A stretch of DNA of 33,445 nucleotides from Clostridia bacterium (GTDB lineage: Bacteria > Bacillota > Clostridia > Oscillospirales > Acutalibacteraceae): positions 1 to 33,445 of the forward strand of contig JALENG010000011.1 of assembly GCA_022767925.1 (NCBI GenBank), read 5' to 3'. Each line of letters begins with the position of its first letter. Within the stretch, counting starts at the first letter, position 1. Positions 24,912 through 33,445 of the stretch are shown here, piece by piece. The position numbers and the translations under genes are program-made. The notes under the pieces are model-generated. The model searched no databases, was not told where the DNA came from, and was given only the letters and a program-made list of their open reading frames with translations.

Positions 24912-26147
24912 ATGGAACAGTCGATTAAAAAAGTAGTGCTGGCCTATTCGGGCGGCCTGGATACATCCATTATCATCCCGTGGCTGAAGGAAAACTATAA
25001 CAACTGCGAAGTAATCGCCGTGGCGGCGGATGTTGGCCAGGGCAGCGAGCTGGAGGGCCTGGAGGAAAAGGCCAAGAAGACCGGCGCTTCCAAGCTGTAC
25101 ATTGCCGATCTGAAAAAGGAATTTGTGGAGGATTATGTATTCCCCACCATCCAGGCCGGCGCCGTTTATGAGAACAAATACCTGCTGGGCACCTCGTTTG
25201 CCCGCCCGATTATCGCCAAAAAGCTGGTGGAGATCGCCAAGGCCGAAGGGGCCGATGCCATCTGCCACGGCTGCACCGGCAAGGGCAACGACCAGGTCCG
25301 TTTTGAACTGAGCATCAAGGCGTTTGCTCCGGATATGAAGATCATCGCCCCGTGGCGGATCTGGACCATCAAATCCCGTGAGGAGGAGATCGAGTACGCT
25401 GAGGCCCATCACATTCCGCTGAAGATCACCCGCGAGACCAACTACTCGAAAGATAAGAACCTGTGGCACCTGTCCCACGAGGGCCTGGATCTGGAGAATC
25501 CTGCCAACGAGCCGCTCTATAACAAGCCCGGCTTTTTGGAGATGAGCGTATCGCCCGAGCAGGCTCCTGATGAGCCCACCTATGTGACGCTGCATTTTGA
25601 AAAGGGCATCTGCACCGCCATCGACGGCAAGGAGATGGACGGCGTGGAAGTGGTGAAGACTCTGAATGAGCTGGGCGGCAAAAACGGCATCGGCCTGACC
25701 GATATTGTGGAAAACCGGCTGGTGGGCATGAAGAGCCGCGGCGTGTACGAGACTCCCGGCGGCACCATCCTGTACACGGCCCACAACAAGCTGGAAGAGC
25801 TGTGCCTGGACCGCGAGACGTACCACTACAAACAGCAGGTTGCCCTGCGCTTTGCTGAGCTGGTTTACTACGGTCAGTGGTACACCCCCCTGCGCGAGGC
25901 CCTGTCCGCTTTCGTGACCAGCACGCAGCAGACCGTGACAGGCGACGTGAAGCTGAAGCTGTATAAGGGCAACATCATCGACGCCGGGACCACCTCGAAG
26001 TACAGCCTGTATGACGAAGAGATCGCCACGTTCGACGAGGACGAGGTTTACAACCAGGCCGATTCCGCCGGATTTATCAATCTGTTCGGCCTTCCCATCA
26101 AGGTGCAGGCGAAAAAGCGCCAGCAGCTGGAAGCGCAGGAGAAGTAA
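24912..26147 (+). CDS. argG: Argininosuccinate synthase
   Basis: The 411-residue enzyme joins citrulline and aspartate with ATP to give argininosuccinate. It has the PP-loop ATP motif [10 protein letters not shown] at residues 10-19, the [15 protein letters not shown] segment, and the typical [10 protein letters not shown] and [14 protein letters not shown] motifs. The ATG at 24912 has CGGAGG ten bases upstream; the longer open frame that begins at 24816 would run across the promoter and leader hairpin and is rejected. argH follows after 96 nt with a hairpin between. Confidence 0.98.
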   Translation: MEQSIKKVVLAYSGGLDTSIIIPWLKENYNNCEVIAVAADVGQGSELEGLEEKAKKTGASKLYIADLKKEFVEDYVFPTIQAGAVYENKYLLGTSFARPIIAKKLVEIAKAEGADAICHGCTGKGNDQVRFELSIKAFAPDMKIIAPWRIWTIKSREEEIEYAEAHHIPLKITRETNYSKDKNLWHLSHEGLDLENPANEPLYNKPGFLEMSVSPEQAPDEPTYVTLHFEKGICTAIDGKEMDGVEVVKTLNELGGKNGIGLTDIVENRLVGMKSRGVYETPGGTILYTAHNKLEELCLDRETYHYKQQVALRFAELVYYGQWYTPLREALSAFVTSTQQTVTGDVKLKLYKGNIIDAGTTSKYSLYDEEIATFDEDEVYNQADSAGFINLFGLPIKVQAKKRQQLEAQEK

Positions 26148-26180
26148 CCTGCATTTCCGCAACGCACATGACAGCTACGT

Positions 26181-26214
26181 CCCGCACACCCCAAAACGGT
26201 GTGCGGGCGGTTTT
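26181..26214 (+). terminator. Hairpin between argG and argH, weak terminator
   Basis: CCCGCACACC (26181-26190) pairs perfectly with GGTGTGCGGG (26198-26207) around CCAAAAC. CGG and then TTTT follow. The short, displaced T run suggests partial termination, which would lower argH-argF expression relative to argG. Confidence 0.6.
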
Positions 26215-26243
26215 GCATCAGGAGAGAGAACGGAGGAACGTAA

Positions 26244-27623
26244 ATGAAGCTGTGGCAGGGCTCTTTTCACGGGGAGCTGGACCCCAAGACCAACGATTTT
26301 AACTCATCCATTTCGTTTGACAGTCGGATGTTCCGCGAGGATATCGAGGGCAGCATCGCCCATGTGACCATGCTGGGGGAATGCGGCGTGATCGACCCGG
26401 AAGAAGCCGGAACGATCCGGCAGGAGCTGTGCCGGATCCGCGAGGATATCGAGAAAGGCCGCATGCAGATCGATCCCAACGCAGAGGACATCCACACGGT
26501 GATCGAGGAGGAGCTGACCCGGCGCCTGGGCGATGCGGGCAAGCGCCTGCACACGGCCCGCAGCCGCAACGATCAGGTGGCCGTGGATGTGCGGCTGTAC
26601 CTGCGCAAGGAGTGTGACAGCCTGACCGCGCAGCTGCGCGAGCTGATTGAAGTGCTGTGCGACAAGGCCGAGGAGGGCAGCGAGATGGTCATGCCCGGCT
26701 ATACCCATCTGCAGCGGGCCCAGCCCATCACCTTCGGTCACCACATGCTGGCTTATGCAGAGATGTTCCTGCGGGATATCGGACGGCTGGAGGACGCGAA
26801 AAAGCGCATGAACGTCATGCCCCTGGGCAGCGGCGCCCTGGCCGGTACCACTTATCCCATCGACCGGTTCCGTACGGCGGAGCTGCTGCATTTCGATGCT
26901 CCCTGCCGCAACAGCCTGGACGGCGTGGCCGACCGGGATTTCTGTGCCGAGATCACCGGCGCCATTTCCCTTGCCATGGTGCATCTGTCCCGTTTTTCCG
27001 AGGAGCTGGTGCTGTGGTGCAGCTGGGAATTTCGGTTTGTCCGGCTGGATGACGCCTTTTCCACAGGATCGAGCATCATGCCCCAGAAGAAAAACCCGGA
27101 TATCGCCGAGCTGGTACGCGGCAAGAGCGGCCGTGTGTTCGGGGATCTGATGGGCCTGCTGACCATGATGAAGGGGCTGCCGCTGGCTTATAACAAGGAT
27201 ATGCAGGAGGATAAAGAGGCCGTATTCGATGCGGTGGACACCCTGCGCATGTGCCTGACCGCCTTTATCCCCATGGTGAAAACCATGACCCTGCTGCCGG
27301 ACAATATGCGGAAAGCGGCCGCAGGCGGCTTTATCAATGCCACCGATGTGGCCGACTATCTGGTGGAGCAGAAGGGGCTGCCCTTCCGCGATGCGTATCG
27401 GATGACGGGGGACTTGGTGGCCAAATGCATGGAGAGCGGCGAAACGCTGGAGAGTCTGCCCCTTTCCGAGTATCGGAAGGTGTGCCCCCTGTTCGATGAA
27501 AAGGTGTACGACGCCATCAGCCTGGCGGCCTGTGTGAACGGCCGAACCGTTTACGGCGGACCGGCCCCCGAAAATGTGCGGGCCATGGCCAAGGCGGTGC
27601 GGGAGGAAATCACCCATGAATAA
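26244..27623 (+). CDS. argH: Argininosuccinate lyase
   Basis: The 459-residue enzyme cleaves argininosuccinate to arginine and fumarate, the last step of the pathway. It belongs to the fumarase/aspartase superfamily: the N-terminal HTARSRNDQVAVDVRLY block, the PGYTHLQRAQP motif and the signature loop GSSIMPQKKNPD with S276/S277 are all present. GGAGG precedes the ATG. The stop overlaps the argC start by eight bases, so the two are coupled. Confidence 0.98.
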   Translation: MKLWQGSFHGELDPKTNDFNSSISFDSRMFREDIEGSIAHVTMLGECGVIDPEEAGTIRQELCRIREDIEKGRMQIDPNAEDIHTVIEEELTRRLGDAGKRLHTARSRNDQVAVDVRLYLRKECDSLTAQLRELIEVLCDKAEEGSEMVMPGYTHLQRAQPITFGHHMLAYAEMFLRDIGRLEDAKKRMNVMPLGSGALAGTTYPIDRFRTAELLHFDAPCRNSLDGVADRDFCAEITGAISLAMVHLSRFSEELVLWCSWEFRFVRLDDAFSTGSSIMPQKKNPDIAELVRGKSGRVFGDLMGLLTMMKGLPLAYNKDMQEDKEAVFDAVDTLRMCLTAFIPMVKTMTLLPDNMRKAAAGGFINATDVADYLVEQKGLPFRDAYRMTGDLVAKCMESGETLESLPLSEYRKVCPLFDEKVYDAISLAACVNGRTVYGGPAPENVRAMAKAVREEITHE

Positions 27624-28557
27624 GATCCGCGTTTTTATTGACGGCAGCGCCGGGACCACTGGCCTGCGCATTGCCGACCGGCTGAAACAGCGGGAGGAGA
27701 TTGAACTGCTGTCCATCAGCGAAGAGGGGCGTAAGGAGGAAGCCGAGCGCGCCCGGGTGATCCGTTCAGCGGATCTGGCCTTTTTGTGCCTGCCGGATGC
27801 GGCGGCCAAATCCATTGTACCCCTGGTGGGGTCGAAGGTGCGTCTGCTGGATACCAGCACGGCCCACCGGGTGGACCCGGGCTGGGTCTACGGCTTTCCC
27901 GAGCTGCACGGGTACCGGGAAAAAATCCGCAGCAGCACCCGTGTGGCGGTGCCGGGCTGCCATGCCAGTGGGTTTATCTCGCTGGTGGCCCCGCTGGTTA
28001 CCACCGGGATACTGCCCGCCGGATATCCCTTTACCTGCCACAGCCTGACCGGCTACAGCGGCGGAGGGAAGAAGATGATCGCCGCGTACGAGGCGCCCGC
28101 GCGCCCCGTGGAATACGACAGTCCCCGTTCCTACGGCCTGACGCTGCACCACAAGCACCTGCCCGAAATGCAGCGCATCAGCGGGCTGGAGACCCCGCCG
28201 GTCTTTGTGCCCATCGTGGCGGACTACTACAGCGGAATGCAGGTGACCGTGCCGCTGCGCATGGAGCTGCTGCCCGGTCTGTCCCCCGAAAAAATCGCCC
28301 GGGCCCTGCGGGATTACTACCAGGGGGAGGAGCAGATAGCGGTCCATCCTCTGGGACAGCTGCCGGAAGACGGATTTTTGGCGGGGAACGGAAACCGGTG
28401 CACCGACAAAATGGAAATTTACCTGACCGCCTCCCCCGATGAGAAGCAGATGCTGCTGATCAGCCTGTTCGACAACCTGGGAAAAGGCAGCAGCGGAGCG
28501 GCGGTGCAGTGCATGAATATTATGCTGGGCCTGACGGAAACGGCCGGGTTGGAATAA
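27616..28557 (+). CDS. argC: N-acetyl-gamma-glutamyl-phosphate reductase, short (type 2) form
   Basis: The 313-residue NADP-dependent enzyme reduces N-acetylglutamyl phosphate to the semialdehyde. The N-terminal FIDGSAGTTGLRI nucleotide-binding motif, the active-site C115 in VPGCHASGF and the length of about 310 fit the type 2 ArgC group rather than the longer type 1 with NPGCYPT. The start at ATG 27616 lies inside the end of argH, with GGGAGG ten bases upstream. argJ follows after 15 nt. Confidence 0.95.
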   Translation: MNKIRVFIDGSAGTTGLRIADRLKQREEIELLSISEEGRKEEAERARVIRSADLAFLCLPDAAAKSIVPLVGSKVRLLDTSTAHRVDPGWVYGFPELHGYREKIRSSTRVAVPGCHASGFISLVAPLVTTGILPAGYPFTCHSLTGYSGGGKKMIAAYEAPARPVEYDSPRSYGLTLHHKHLPEMQRISGLETPPVFVPIVADYYSGMQVTVPLRMELLPGLSPEKIARALRDYYQGEEQIAVHPLGQLPEDGFLAGNGNRCTDKMEIYLTASPDEKQMLLISLFDNLGKGSSGAAVQCMNIMLGLTETAGLE

Positions 28558-28572
28558 AGAGGAGAGAGAAAC

Positions 28573-29799
28573 ATGAAATTTACCGAGGTAAAGGGCGGCG
28601 TGTGTGCGGCCAGGGGCTTTTCGGCCAGCGGCGTGCACTGCGGCATCCGTCCCCATCACGAGAAACTGGACCTGGCCCTGATCAGCGCGGACGTGCGCTG
28701 TGCAGCGGCCGGCGTGTACACCACCAACAAGATCTGCGGGGCCCCTATCACGGTGGACCGGATGCATCTGCAGGACGGCTATGCCCAGGCCATCGTGGTC
28801 AACAGCGGCAATGCCAATACCTGCGCGCCGGGCGGGGTGCAGCTGGCGCTGGATACCTGCCAGCTGGTGGCCGATGCGCTGCACATCGCCAAAGAGGATG
28901 TGCTGCCGGCTTCCACCGGGGTGATCGGGCAGCCCATGCAGCTGACCCCCTTTGCCGCGGGTATTCCGCAGGCAGCGGCGCAGCTGACCCACGAGGCGTC
29001 CGGCAGCCTGCAGGCCGCCACCGCTATCATGACCACCGATACATACCCGAAGGAGTATGCCTTCTCGTTTACGCTGGGAGGAAAAACCTGCCATCTGGGC
29101 GCCATCGGAAAGGGCAGCGGCATGATCGCCCCCAATATGGCCACCATGCTGGAGTTTTATACCACCGATGCGGCCATCAGCCCGCAGATGCTGCAGAAGG
29201 CGCTCTCCGATGTGGTGCCCGGCACCTATAACCAGATGAGCGTGGACCGGGACACCTCGACCAATGATACCCTGATCCTGATGGCCAGCGGCCTGGCCGG
29301 GAACGAGCCGGTTACCGGCCCGGGGGAGGATTACGATACCTTCTTTGAGGCGCTGACCGCCATTGCCGAGCACATGTGCCGCGAGCACGCCGGCGACGGC
29401 GAGGGAGCCAGCAAGCTGCTGGTGTGTGAGGTGACCGGCGCCCCCAGCCTGGAGGTGGCCCGCGCCGTGAGCAAGAGCGTGGTGACCAGCGACCTGCTCA
29501 AGGCCGCCATGTTCGGGCAGGACGCCAACTGGGGCCGGATTCTGTGCGCCATCGGCTATACCCCCGGCGATTTCGATGTCAGCCGCATTAACGTAACGCT
29601 GAAAAGCGCGGCGGGAGAAGTGTGGGTGTGCGAAAACGCCGCCTATCACCCCTATAGTGAAGAAGAAGCGGCCGAGGTTCTGAAGGAGAAGGAGATCGGG
29701 ATTCTGGTGGATATGAAGACCGGGCCGTTTTCCGCCAAGGCATGGGGCTGCGATCTGACCTATGAGTATGTGAAGATCAACGGTGACTACCGCACCTGA
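28573..29799 (+). CDS. argJ: Bifunctional ornithine acetyltransferase / N-acetylglutamate synthase
   Basis: The 408-residue protein moves the acetyl group from N-acetylornithine back to glutamate, closing the cyclic pathway, and may also make N-acetylglutamate from acetyl-CoA. The precursor is self-cleaved before the nucleophilic Thr, here T191 in MIAPNMATML. GKGSGMIAPN before it and TSTNDTL after it are conserved. The ATG has GGAGAG upstream. No argA gene is in the window, consistent with a bifunctional ArgJ, though bifunctionality cannot be proved from sequence. Confidence 0.97.
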   Translation: MKFTEVKGGVCAARGFSASGVHCGIRPHHEKLDLALISADVRCAAAGVYTTNKICGAPITVDRMHLQDGYAQAIVVNSGNANTCAPGGVQLALDTCQLVADALHIAKEDVLPASTGVIGQPMQLTPFAAGIPQAAAQLTHEASGSLQAATAIMTTDTYPKEYAFSFTLGGKTCHLGAIGKGSGMIAPNMATMLEFYTTDAAISPQMLQKALSDVVPGTYNQMSVDRDTSTNDTLILMASGLAGNEPVTGPGEDYDTFFEALTAIAEHMCREHAGDGEGASKLLVCEVTGAPSLEVARAVSKSVVTSDLLKAAMFGQDANWGRILCAIGYTPGDFDVSRINVTLKSAAGEVWVCENAAYHPYSEEEAAEVLKEKEIGILVDMKTGPFSAKAWGCDLTYEYVKINGDYRT

Positions 29800-29809
29800 G
29801 GAGGAAAAA

Positions 29810-30679
29810 ATGGAACCGATGAAAATTTCCAATGCCGGCCGGGCCCAGATCCTGGTACAGGCCCTGCCGTACATCCAGCGCCTGGCCGGGAAGACCATCG
29901 TGGTCAAATACGGCGGCAATGCCATGATCAACGAGGATCTGAAAAACGCCGTGATGAATGATATCGTCATGATGAAGGCGCTGGGTATCAATGTGGTGCT
30001 GGTGCACGGCGGCGGCCCGGAGATCAACGCTATGCTGAAAAAGATCGGCAAAGAGAGCCGGTTTGTCAACGGGATGCGCTATACGGATGAAGAGACCATG
30101 GAGATTGTGCAGCAGGTGCTGGCCGGAAAGGTGAACAAAGCGCTGGTCCAGCTGCTGGCGGCCCACAATGGCCGGGCTGTGGGGCTGTGCGGGCTGGACG
30201 GCGATATGCTGATGGCCGACAAGCTGATTTCCGGCGGGGACGATTACGGCTTTGTGGGGGAGATCCGGGAAGTGCACACCGAGGTTATCGAAAATGCCAC
30301 CCGGTCCGGGTATGTTCCCATCATCGCCACGGTGGCCGGGGGTTATCACGGGGAAGTGTACAACATCAATGCGGATGTGGCGGCGGCCCGCATCGCGGCC
30401 GAGCTGGGCGCGTGCAAGCTGCTGCTGATGACCGATGTGTGCGGCCTGCTGCGGGACAAAGACGACGAGAGCACCATTATCCCGGTGGTCAACGTCAGCG
30501 AGGTTCCCAAGCTGAAGCGCGAGAACATCATCAGCGGCGGCATGATCCCCAAGATCGACTGCTGTGTGGAGGCAGTGCGCCGCGGTGTGCAGCGCGCCCA
30601 TATTATCGACGGCCGCGTGCCCCATTCCCTGCTGATCGAGCTGCTGACGGATGAGGGCATCGGCACGATGTTTTATTGA
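29810..30679 (+). CDS. argB: N-acetylglutamate kinase, arginine-sensitive type
   Basis: The 289-residue enzyme phosphorylates N-acetylglutamate. It shows the amino-acid-kinase motifs VVKYGGNAM, VLVHGGGPEIN and, near the end, SGGMIPKID. About 20 residues precede the first strand (AQILVQALPYIQRL), matching the N-terminal helix that links dimers into the hexamers of arginine-inhibited kinases. That makes it the likely feedback point of the pathway. I start it at ATG 29810, five bases after GGAGG, just downstream of the argJ stop. Confidence 0.96.
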   Translation: MEPMKISNAGRAQILVQALPYIQRLAGKTIVVKYGGNAMINEDLKNAVMNDIVMMKALGINVVLVHGGGPEINAMLKKIGKESRFVNGMRYTDEETMEIVQQVLAGKVNKALVQLLAAHNGRAVGLCGLDGDMLMADKLISGGDDYGFVGEIREVHTEVIENATRSGYVPIIATVAGGYHGEVYNINADVAAARIAAELGACKLLLMTDVCGLLRDKDDESTIIPVVNVSEVPKLKRENIISGGMIPKIDCCVEAVRRGVQRAHIIDGRVPHSLLIELLTDEGIGTMFY

Positions 30680-30701
30680 GGAGAAAAAAGGGGGAACTGT
30701 T

Positions 30702-31892
30702 ATGAATTTTGAGGCGATCCGGCAGCAGGAAAAGGAGAACCTGATGCCCACCTACGGCCGGTTTCCGGTGGCGCTGGTCCAGGGTAAGGGCGTGTATGCC
30801 ACCGACAGCGAGGGAAAGACGTATCTGGATTTTACCAGCGGCATCGGGGTCAATGCTCTTGGATGGTGCGATGATGGCTGGGTGAAAGCGGTCAGCGAGC
30901 AGGCCGCCACGCTGCAGCATATCAGCAACCTGTACTATAACCCGGTGCAGACGGCCCTGGCCGAGGAACTGTGCCGCCTGTCCGGTTTTTCCAAGGTGTT
31001 CTTCGGCAATTCTGGCGCCGAGGCCAACGAATGTGCCATCAAGCTGGCCCGGAAATTCGGGGAAACGAAAGCCCCCGACTGCAAGCGTATCCTCACGCTG
31101 GAGAATTCCTTCCACGGCCGTACGGTGACCACGCTGGCGGCAACCGGCCAGGATGAATTCCATCACCACTTTGATCCCTTCACCGAGGGGTTTGACTATG
31201 CCCCCATTGATGACATGGAAAAAGTGCGCGCGGCGGTGACCGAAAAAACCTGCGCTGTGATGATCGAGCTGATTCAGGGCGAGGGCGGCGTGTTCCTGCT
31301 GGATCCGGAGTTTGTGCGGCAGCTGCGGCAGCTGTGCACGGAGAAGGGGATCCTGCTGATCGCCGACGAAGTGCAGACCGGTATCGGCCGCACGGGCAAG
31401 CTGTTCTGCTTTGAGCGGTACGGTATCCGCCCGGATGTGGTCACCTCGGCCAAGGGGCTGGGCGGCGGCCTGCCCATCGGCGCCTGCCTGTGCAGCGCGG
31501 AGCTGGGGGCGGTTCTCTCCGGCGGGATGCACGGCTCTACCTTCGGCGGCGGCCCGGTGGTGTGCGCGGCGGCCCGTTATATGCTGGGGCGCATTGCCGA
31601 TCCGGCCTTTTTGGCGGAAGTGGAGGCAAAGGGCGCGTATCTGCAGGAAAAACTGCGGACGATTCCGCAGCTGACCAACATCCGCGGGATGGGCCTGATG
31701 ATCGGCGCCGATGTAAAGCCGGAAACGGGCCTTACCTCGCTGGATGTGGCAAACCTGTGCCTGAAGAAGGGAATGCTGGTGCTGACCGCGCACAAAGCGG
31801 TGCGCCTGCTGCCCCCGCTGGTCATGACCCGGGAGGAGATGGATCAGGGTGTGGCGGTCCTGCGGCAGGCCCTGAAGGAGGCGACGGCATGA
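30702..31892 (+). CDS. argD: Acetylornithine aminotransferase
   Basis: The 396-residue class III aminotransferase uses PLP to convert N-acetylglutamate semialdehyde to N-acetylornithine. K251 in SAKGLGGG is the PLP lysine, preceded by the LLIADEVQTGIGRTG block that holds the PLP Asp. GNSGAEANE binds the phosphate and RT in HGRT marks the substrate side. The ATG at 30702 has an AAGGGGG site about seven bases upstream. The stop overlaps the argF start (ATGA). Confidence 0.96.
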   Translation: MNFEAIRQQEKENLMPTYGRFPVALVQGKGVYATDSEGKTYLDFTSGIGVNALGWCDDGWVKAVSEQAATLQHISNLYYNPVQTALAEELCRLSGFSKVFFGNSGAEANECAIKLARKFGETKAPDCKRILTLENSFHGRTVTTLAATGQDEFHHHFDPFTEGFDYAPIDDMEKVRAAVTEKTCAVMIELIQGEGGVFLLDPEFVRQLRQLCTEKGILLIADEVQTGIGRTGKLFCFERYGIRPDVVTSAKGLGGGLPIGACLCSAELGAVLSGGMHGSTFGGGPVVCAAARYMLGRIADPAFLAEVEAKGAYLQEKLRTIPQLTNIRGMGLMIGADVKPETGLTSLDVANLCLKKGMLVLTAHKAVRLLPPLVMTREEMDQGVAVLRQALKEATA

Positions 31893-32812
31893 AACATCTG
31901 ACCCGCCTGATGGATCTGACAGAAAAGGAGATCCACGACATCCTCAATACGGCCGACCAGCTGAAATACGAGGTGCAGCACGACATTCCCCACCCGCGCC
32001 TGCAGGGGAAAACCCTGGGCATGATTTTTGAGAAAGTCAGCACCCGTACCCGCGTGTCCTTTGAAGCGGGCATGTACCAGCTGGGCGGGCATGCACTGTT
32101 CCTCTCCTCCCGGGACCTGCAGATGTTCCGCGGCGAACCGGTGGAGGATACGGCCCGCACGCTGGCGCGATATGTCAACGGCCTGGTGATCCGCACCTTC
32201 GATCAGAAGGAAGTGGACGATTTTGCCCGCTATGCCGGGATTCCCGTCATCAACGGGATGACCGATGCGGCGCACCCCTGCCAGGTGCTGGCGGATCTGA
32301 TGACCGTGCGCGAGTACAAGGGCAGCCTGGAAGGGCTGAAAATGGCCTACATCGGCGACGGCAACAATATGTGCAGCAGCCTGATTGTGGGGGCGCTGAA
32401 AACCGGGATGCACATCCGGGTGGCCTGCCCTGAGGGGTATGACCCGCCGCAGGAGATTCTGGATTTTGCCGCTGGATACGGCAGCCGGTTCCTGTTGACC
32501 CGCGATCCCATCGAGGCGGCCGAGGGTGCCGATGATGTGCAGACCGACGTGTGGGTTTCCTCGGGCATGGAGGCTCAGACCGACCGGCGCCGGTGCGATT
32601 TTGCGGGGTATACCGTCACCGATGAGGTGATGGCCGCTGCCAGGGCCGATGCTATTTTGCAGCATCCGCTGCCGGCCTGCCGCGGGGAAGAAGTAAGCGG
32701 GGAGATGTTCGAGCGCCACGCCGCCGAAATTTTTGACGAGGCGGAAAACCGCCTGCACGTGCAGAAGGCCGTATTGGTGAAACTGCTGGGCCGGGAGCCG
32801 GCCTCCGTATAA
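31889..32812 (+). CDS. argF: Ornithine carbamoyltransferase-like protein with variant motifs
   Basis: The 307-residue protein has the transcarbamylase fold: carbamoyl-phosphate motif STRTR (51-55), the RTFDQ and HPCQVLADL segments, and a C-terminal ornithine-domain. Its place after argD and its length fit ornithine carbamoyltransferase, which makes citrulline. Two signatures differ: the usual HCLPA is HPLPAC (H259-C264), and the ornithine-binding SMG loop reads SSG (224-226). HPLP is the form seen in aspartate carbamoyltransferase, but the rest of the protein and the arginine cluster argue for ornithine. No RNA-level oddity explains the changes. The start overlaps argD by four bases. Confidence 0.9.
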   Translation: MKHLTRLMDLTEKEIHDILNTADQLKYEVQHDIPHPRLQGKTLGMIFEKVSTRTRVSFEAGMYQLGGHALFLSSRDLQMFRGEPVEDTARTLARYVNGLVIRTFDQKEVDDFARYAGIPVINGMTDAAHPCQVLADLMTVREYKGSLEGLKMAYIGDGNNMCSSLIVGALKTGMHIRVACPEGYDPPQEILDFAAGYGSRFLLTRDPIEAAEGADDVQTDVWVSSGMEAQTDRRRCDFAGYTVTDEVMAAARADAILQHPLPACRGEEVSGEMFERHAAEIFDEAENRLHVQKAVLVKLLGREPASV

Positions 32813-32831
32813 TGGCTGGGAGGAAGAGAAG

Positions 32832-33445
32832 ATGGAGAGAAAACCGGTTATCGGAATTGTGATTGGGTACGAACCCCTGGTGGGATCCCCCAATGTGGGT
32901 TCGTATGTGGAGAGTGCCGATTACGTCCGGTCCGTTCAGCTGGCCGGGGGGATCCCGGTGCTGATACCGGTTATCGGGGAGATGCCCGCCCAGTGGATCC
33001 CTGGAATCGACGGGCTGTTGCTGCCCGGCGGGGGCGACATCGCTCCGCATCTTTACGGACAGGACCCGATACAGGGGATGGGCAGCACCTGCATGGAACG
33101 GGACCGGTTCGAAATCGAGCTGGTAAAGGCTTGTGTGCAGGCCGGAAAACCGGTGCTGGGCATCTGCCGGGGGATGCAGCTGATCAACGTGGCGTTCGGC
33201 GGCACACTGATCCAGGATATTCCCACCCAGACCGCCACCCGGCAGGCTCACCGGGGCTGTATGGATACCCGGGATGAGCCGTTCCACCGGGTCTTTCTGG
33301 AAAAGGGGACCCGTCTGCACGAAGTGGTGGGGCAGGACAGCCTGCTGACCAATTCCTATCACCACCAGGCGGTGGACCGTCTGGCGGCGGGCTTTCGCAT
33401 TTCCGCCCGCAGTGAGGATGGAATCATTGAGGGGATGGAATCGGA
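32832..33445 (+). CDS. Class I glutamine amidotransferase-like peptidase, C26/PuuD family (partial)
   Basis: The first 204 or so residues are in the window; the 3' end is cut off. The protein begins RKPVIGIVIGYE, contains LLPGGGDIAPHLYGQ and the nucleophile elbow GICRGMQLINV with C112, and has the His segment NSYHHQAVD (H177/H178). These are marks of the gamma-glutamyl-GABA hydrolase (PuuD) family, which cleaves gamma-glutamyl amides. GGGAGG lies eight bases before the ATG at 32832, 19 bases after the argF stop, so it may belong to the arginine operon. The true substrate is unknown. Confidence 0.9.
   Translation, partial: MERKPVIGIVIGYEPLVGSPNVGSYVESADYVRSVQLAGGIPVLIPVIGEMPAQWIPGIDGLLLPGGGDIAPHLYGQDPIQGMGSTCMERDRFEIELVKACVQAGKPVLGICRGMQLINVAFGGTLIQDIPTQTATRQAHRGCMDTRDEPFHRVFLEKGTRLHEVVGQDSLLTNSYHHQAVDRLAAGFRISARSEDGIIEGMES

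Noticed and set aside
26304..27860. A 518-codon minus-strand frame opposite argH
   Set aside because: It is the shadow of argH and early argC with no ribosome-binding site or promoter of its own.
27766..30069. A 767-codon open frame on the minus strand opposite argC and argJ
   Set aside because: It is the antisense of two clear genes with conserved motifs. Such long frames arise from codon bias in GC-rich coding DNA. Its translation is His/Gly/Gln-rich and matches no fold I recognise.
31490..31888. Upstream extension of argF inside argD
   Set aside because: The added residues are the wrong-frame translation of argD. The ATG at 31889 overlaps the argD stop and gives the standard transcarbamylase N-terminus.

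Overview
The window reads as chromosome from a GC-rich, low-GC-phylum-type (Firmicutes/Bacillota, class Clostridia) bacterium, most likely of the Oscillospiraceae/Ruminococcaceae kind. The reasons are: strong AGGAGG ribosome-binding sites, frequent GTG and TTG starts, zinc-ribbon forms of S14, L36, S4 and L24, a KOW-domain gene between map and infA, rpsD inside the alpha operon, and a membrane-anchored HtrA next to a two-component system. This placement is inference from gene content; no 16S rRNA or tRNA gene was seen. All genes I support lie on the + strand.

Region 1 (1-5890). After the tail of an unknown gene and a strong terminator comes a creatininase-family hydrolase with its own promoter. 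A structured 349-base gap follows. Next is a four-gene operon in which every start overlaps the preceding stop: OmpR-type response regulator, sensor histidine kinase, membrane-anchored HtrA-like serine protease and a small lipoprotein of unknown function. It looks like an envelope-stress unit comparable to CssRS-HtrA of Bacillus.

Region 2 (5850-21940). This is a continuous S10-spc-alpha ribosomal protein superoperon of 31 genes, from rpsJ to rplQ, including secY, adk, map, a KOW-domain gene, infA and rpoA. It is preceded by an extended -10 promoter and a leader of about 300 nt that contains a strong intrinsic terminator, so transcription attenuation is likely. The operon ends after rplQ in a cluster of three hairpins, one of which is a clear terminator.

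Region 3 (21941-24760). It holds a membrane-anchored protein of unknown function with its own probable promoter, the GTPase hflX just downstream, and a flavin reductase-like protein followed by a terminator.

Region 4 (24761-33445). This is a compact arginine biosynthesis cluster argG-argH-argC-argJ-argB-argD-argF, with a sigma-A promoter, a possible ArgR operator and a leader hairpin in front of argG. Together the genes cover glutamate to arginine: ArgJ recycles the acetyl group and ArgB is of the arginine-sensitive type. Carbamoyl-phosphate synthase is not in the window. The window ends inside a class I glutamine amidotransferase-like peptidase (C26 / PuuD family).

Most of the window is ordinary core genome. 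The points most worth a second look are the S10 leader attenuator, the altered active-site motifs of the ArgF protein, the RR-HK-HtrA-lipoprotein unit with its charged tails, the rplQ downstream hairpins and the argG control region.
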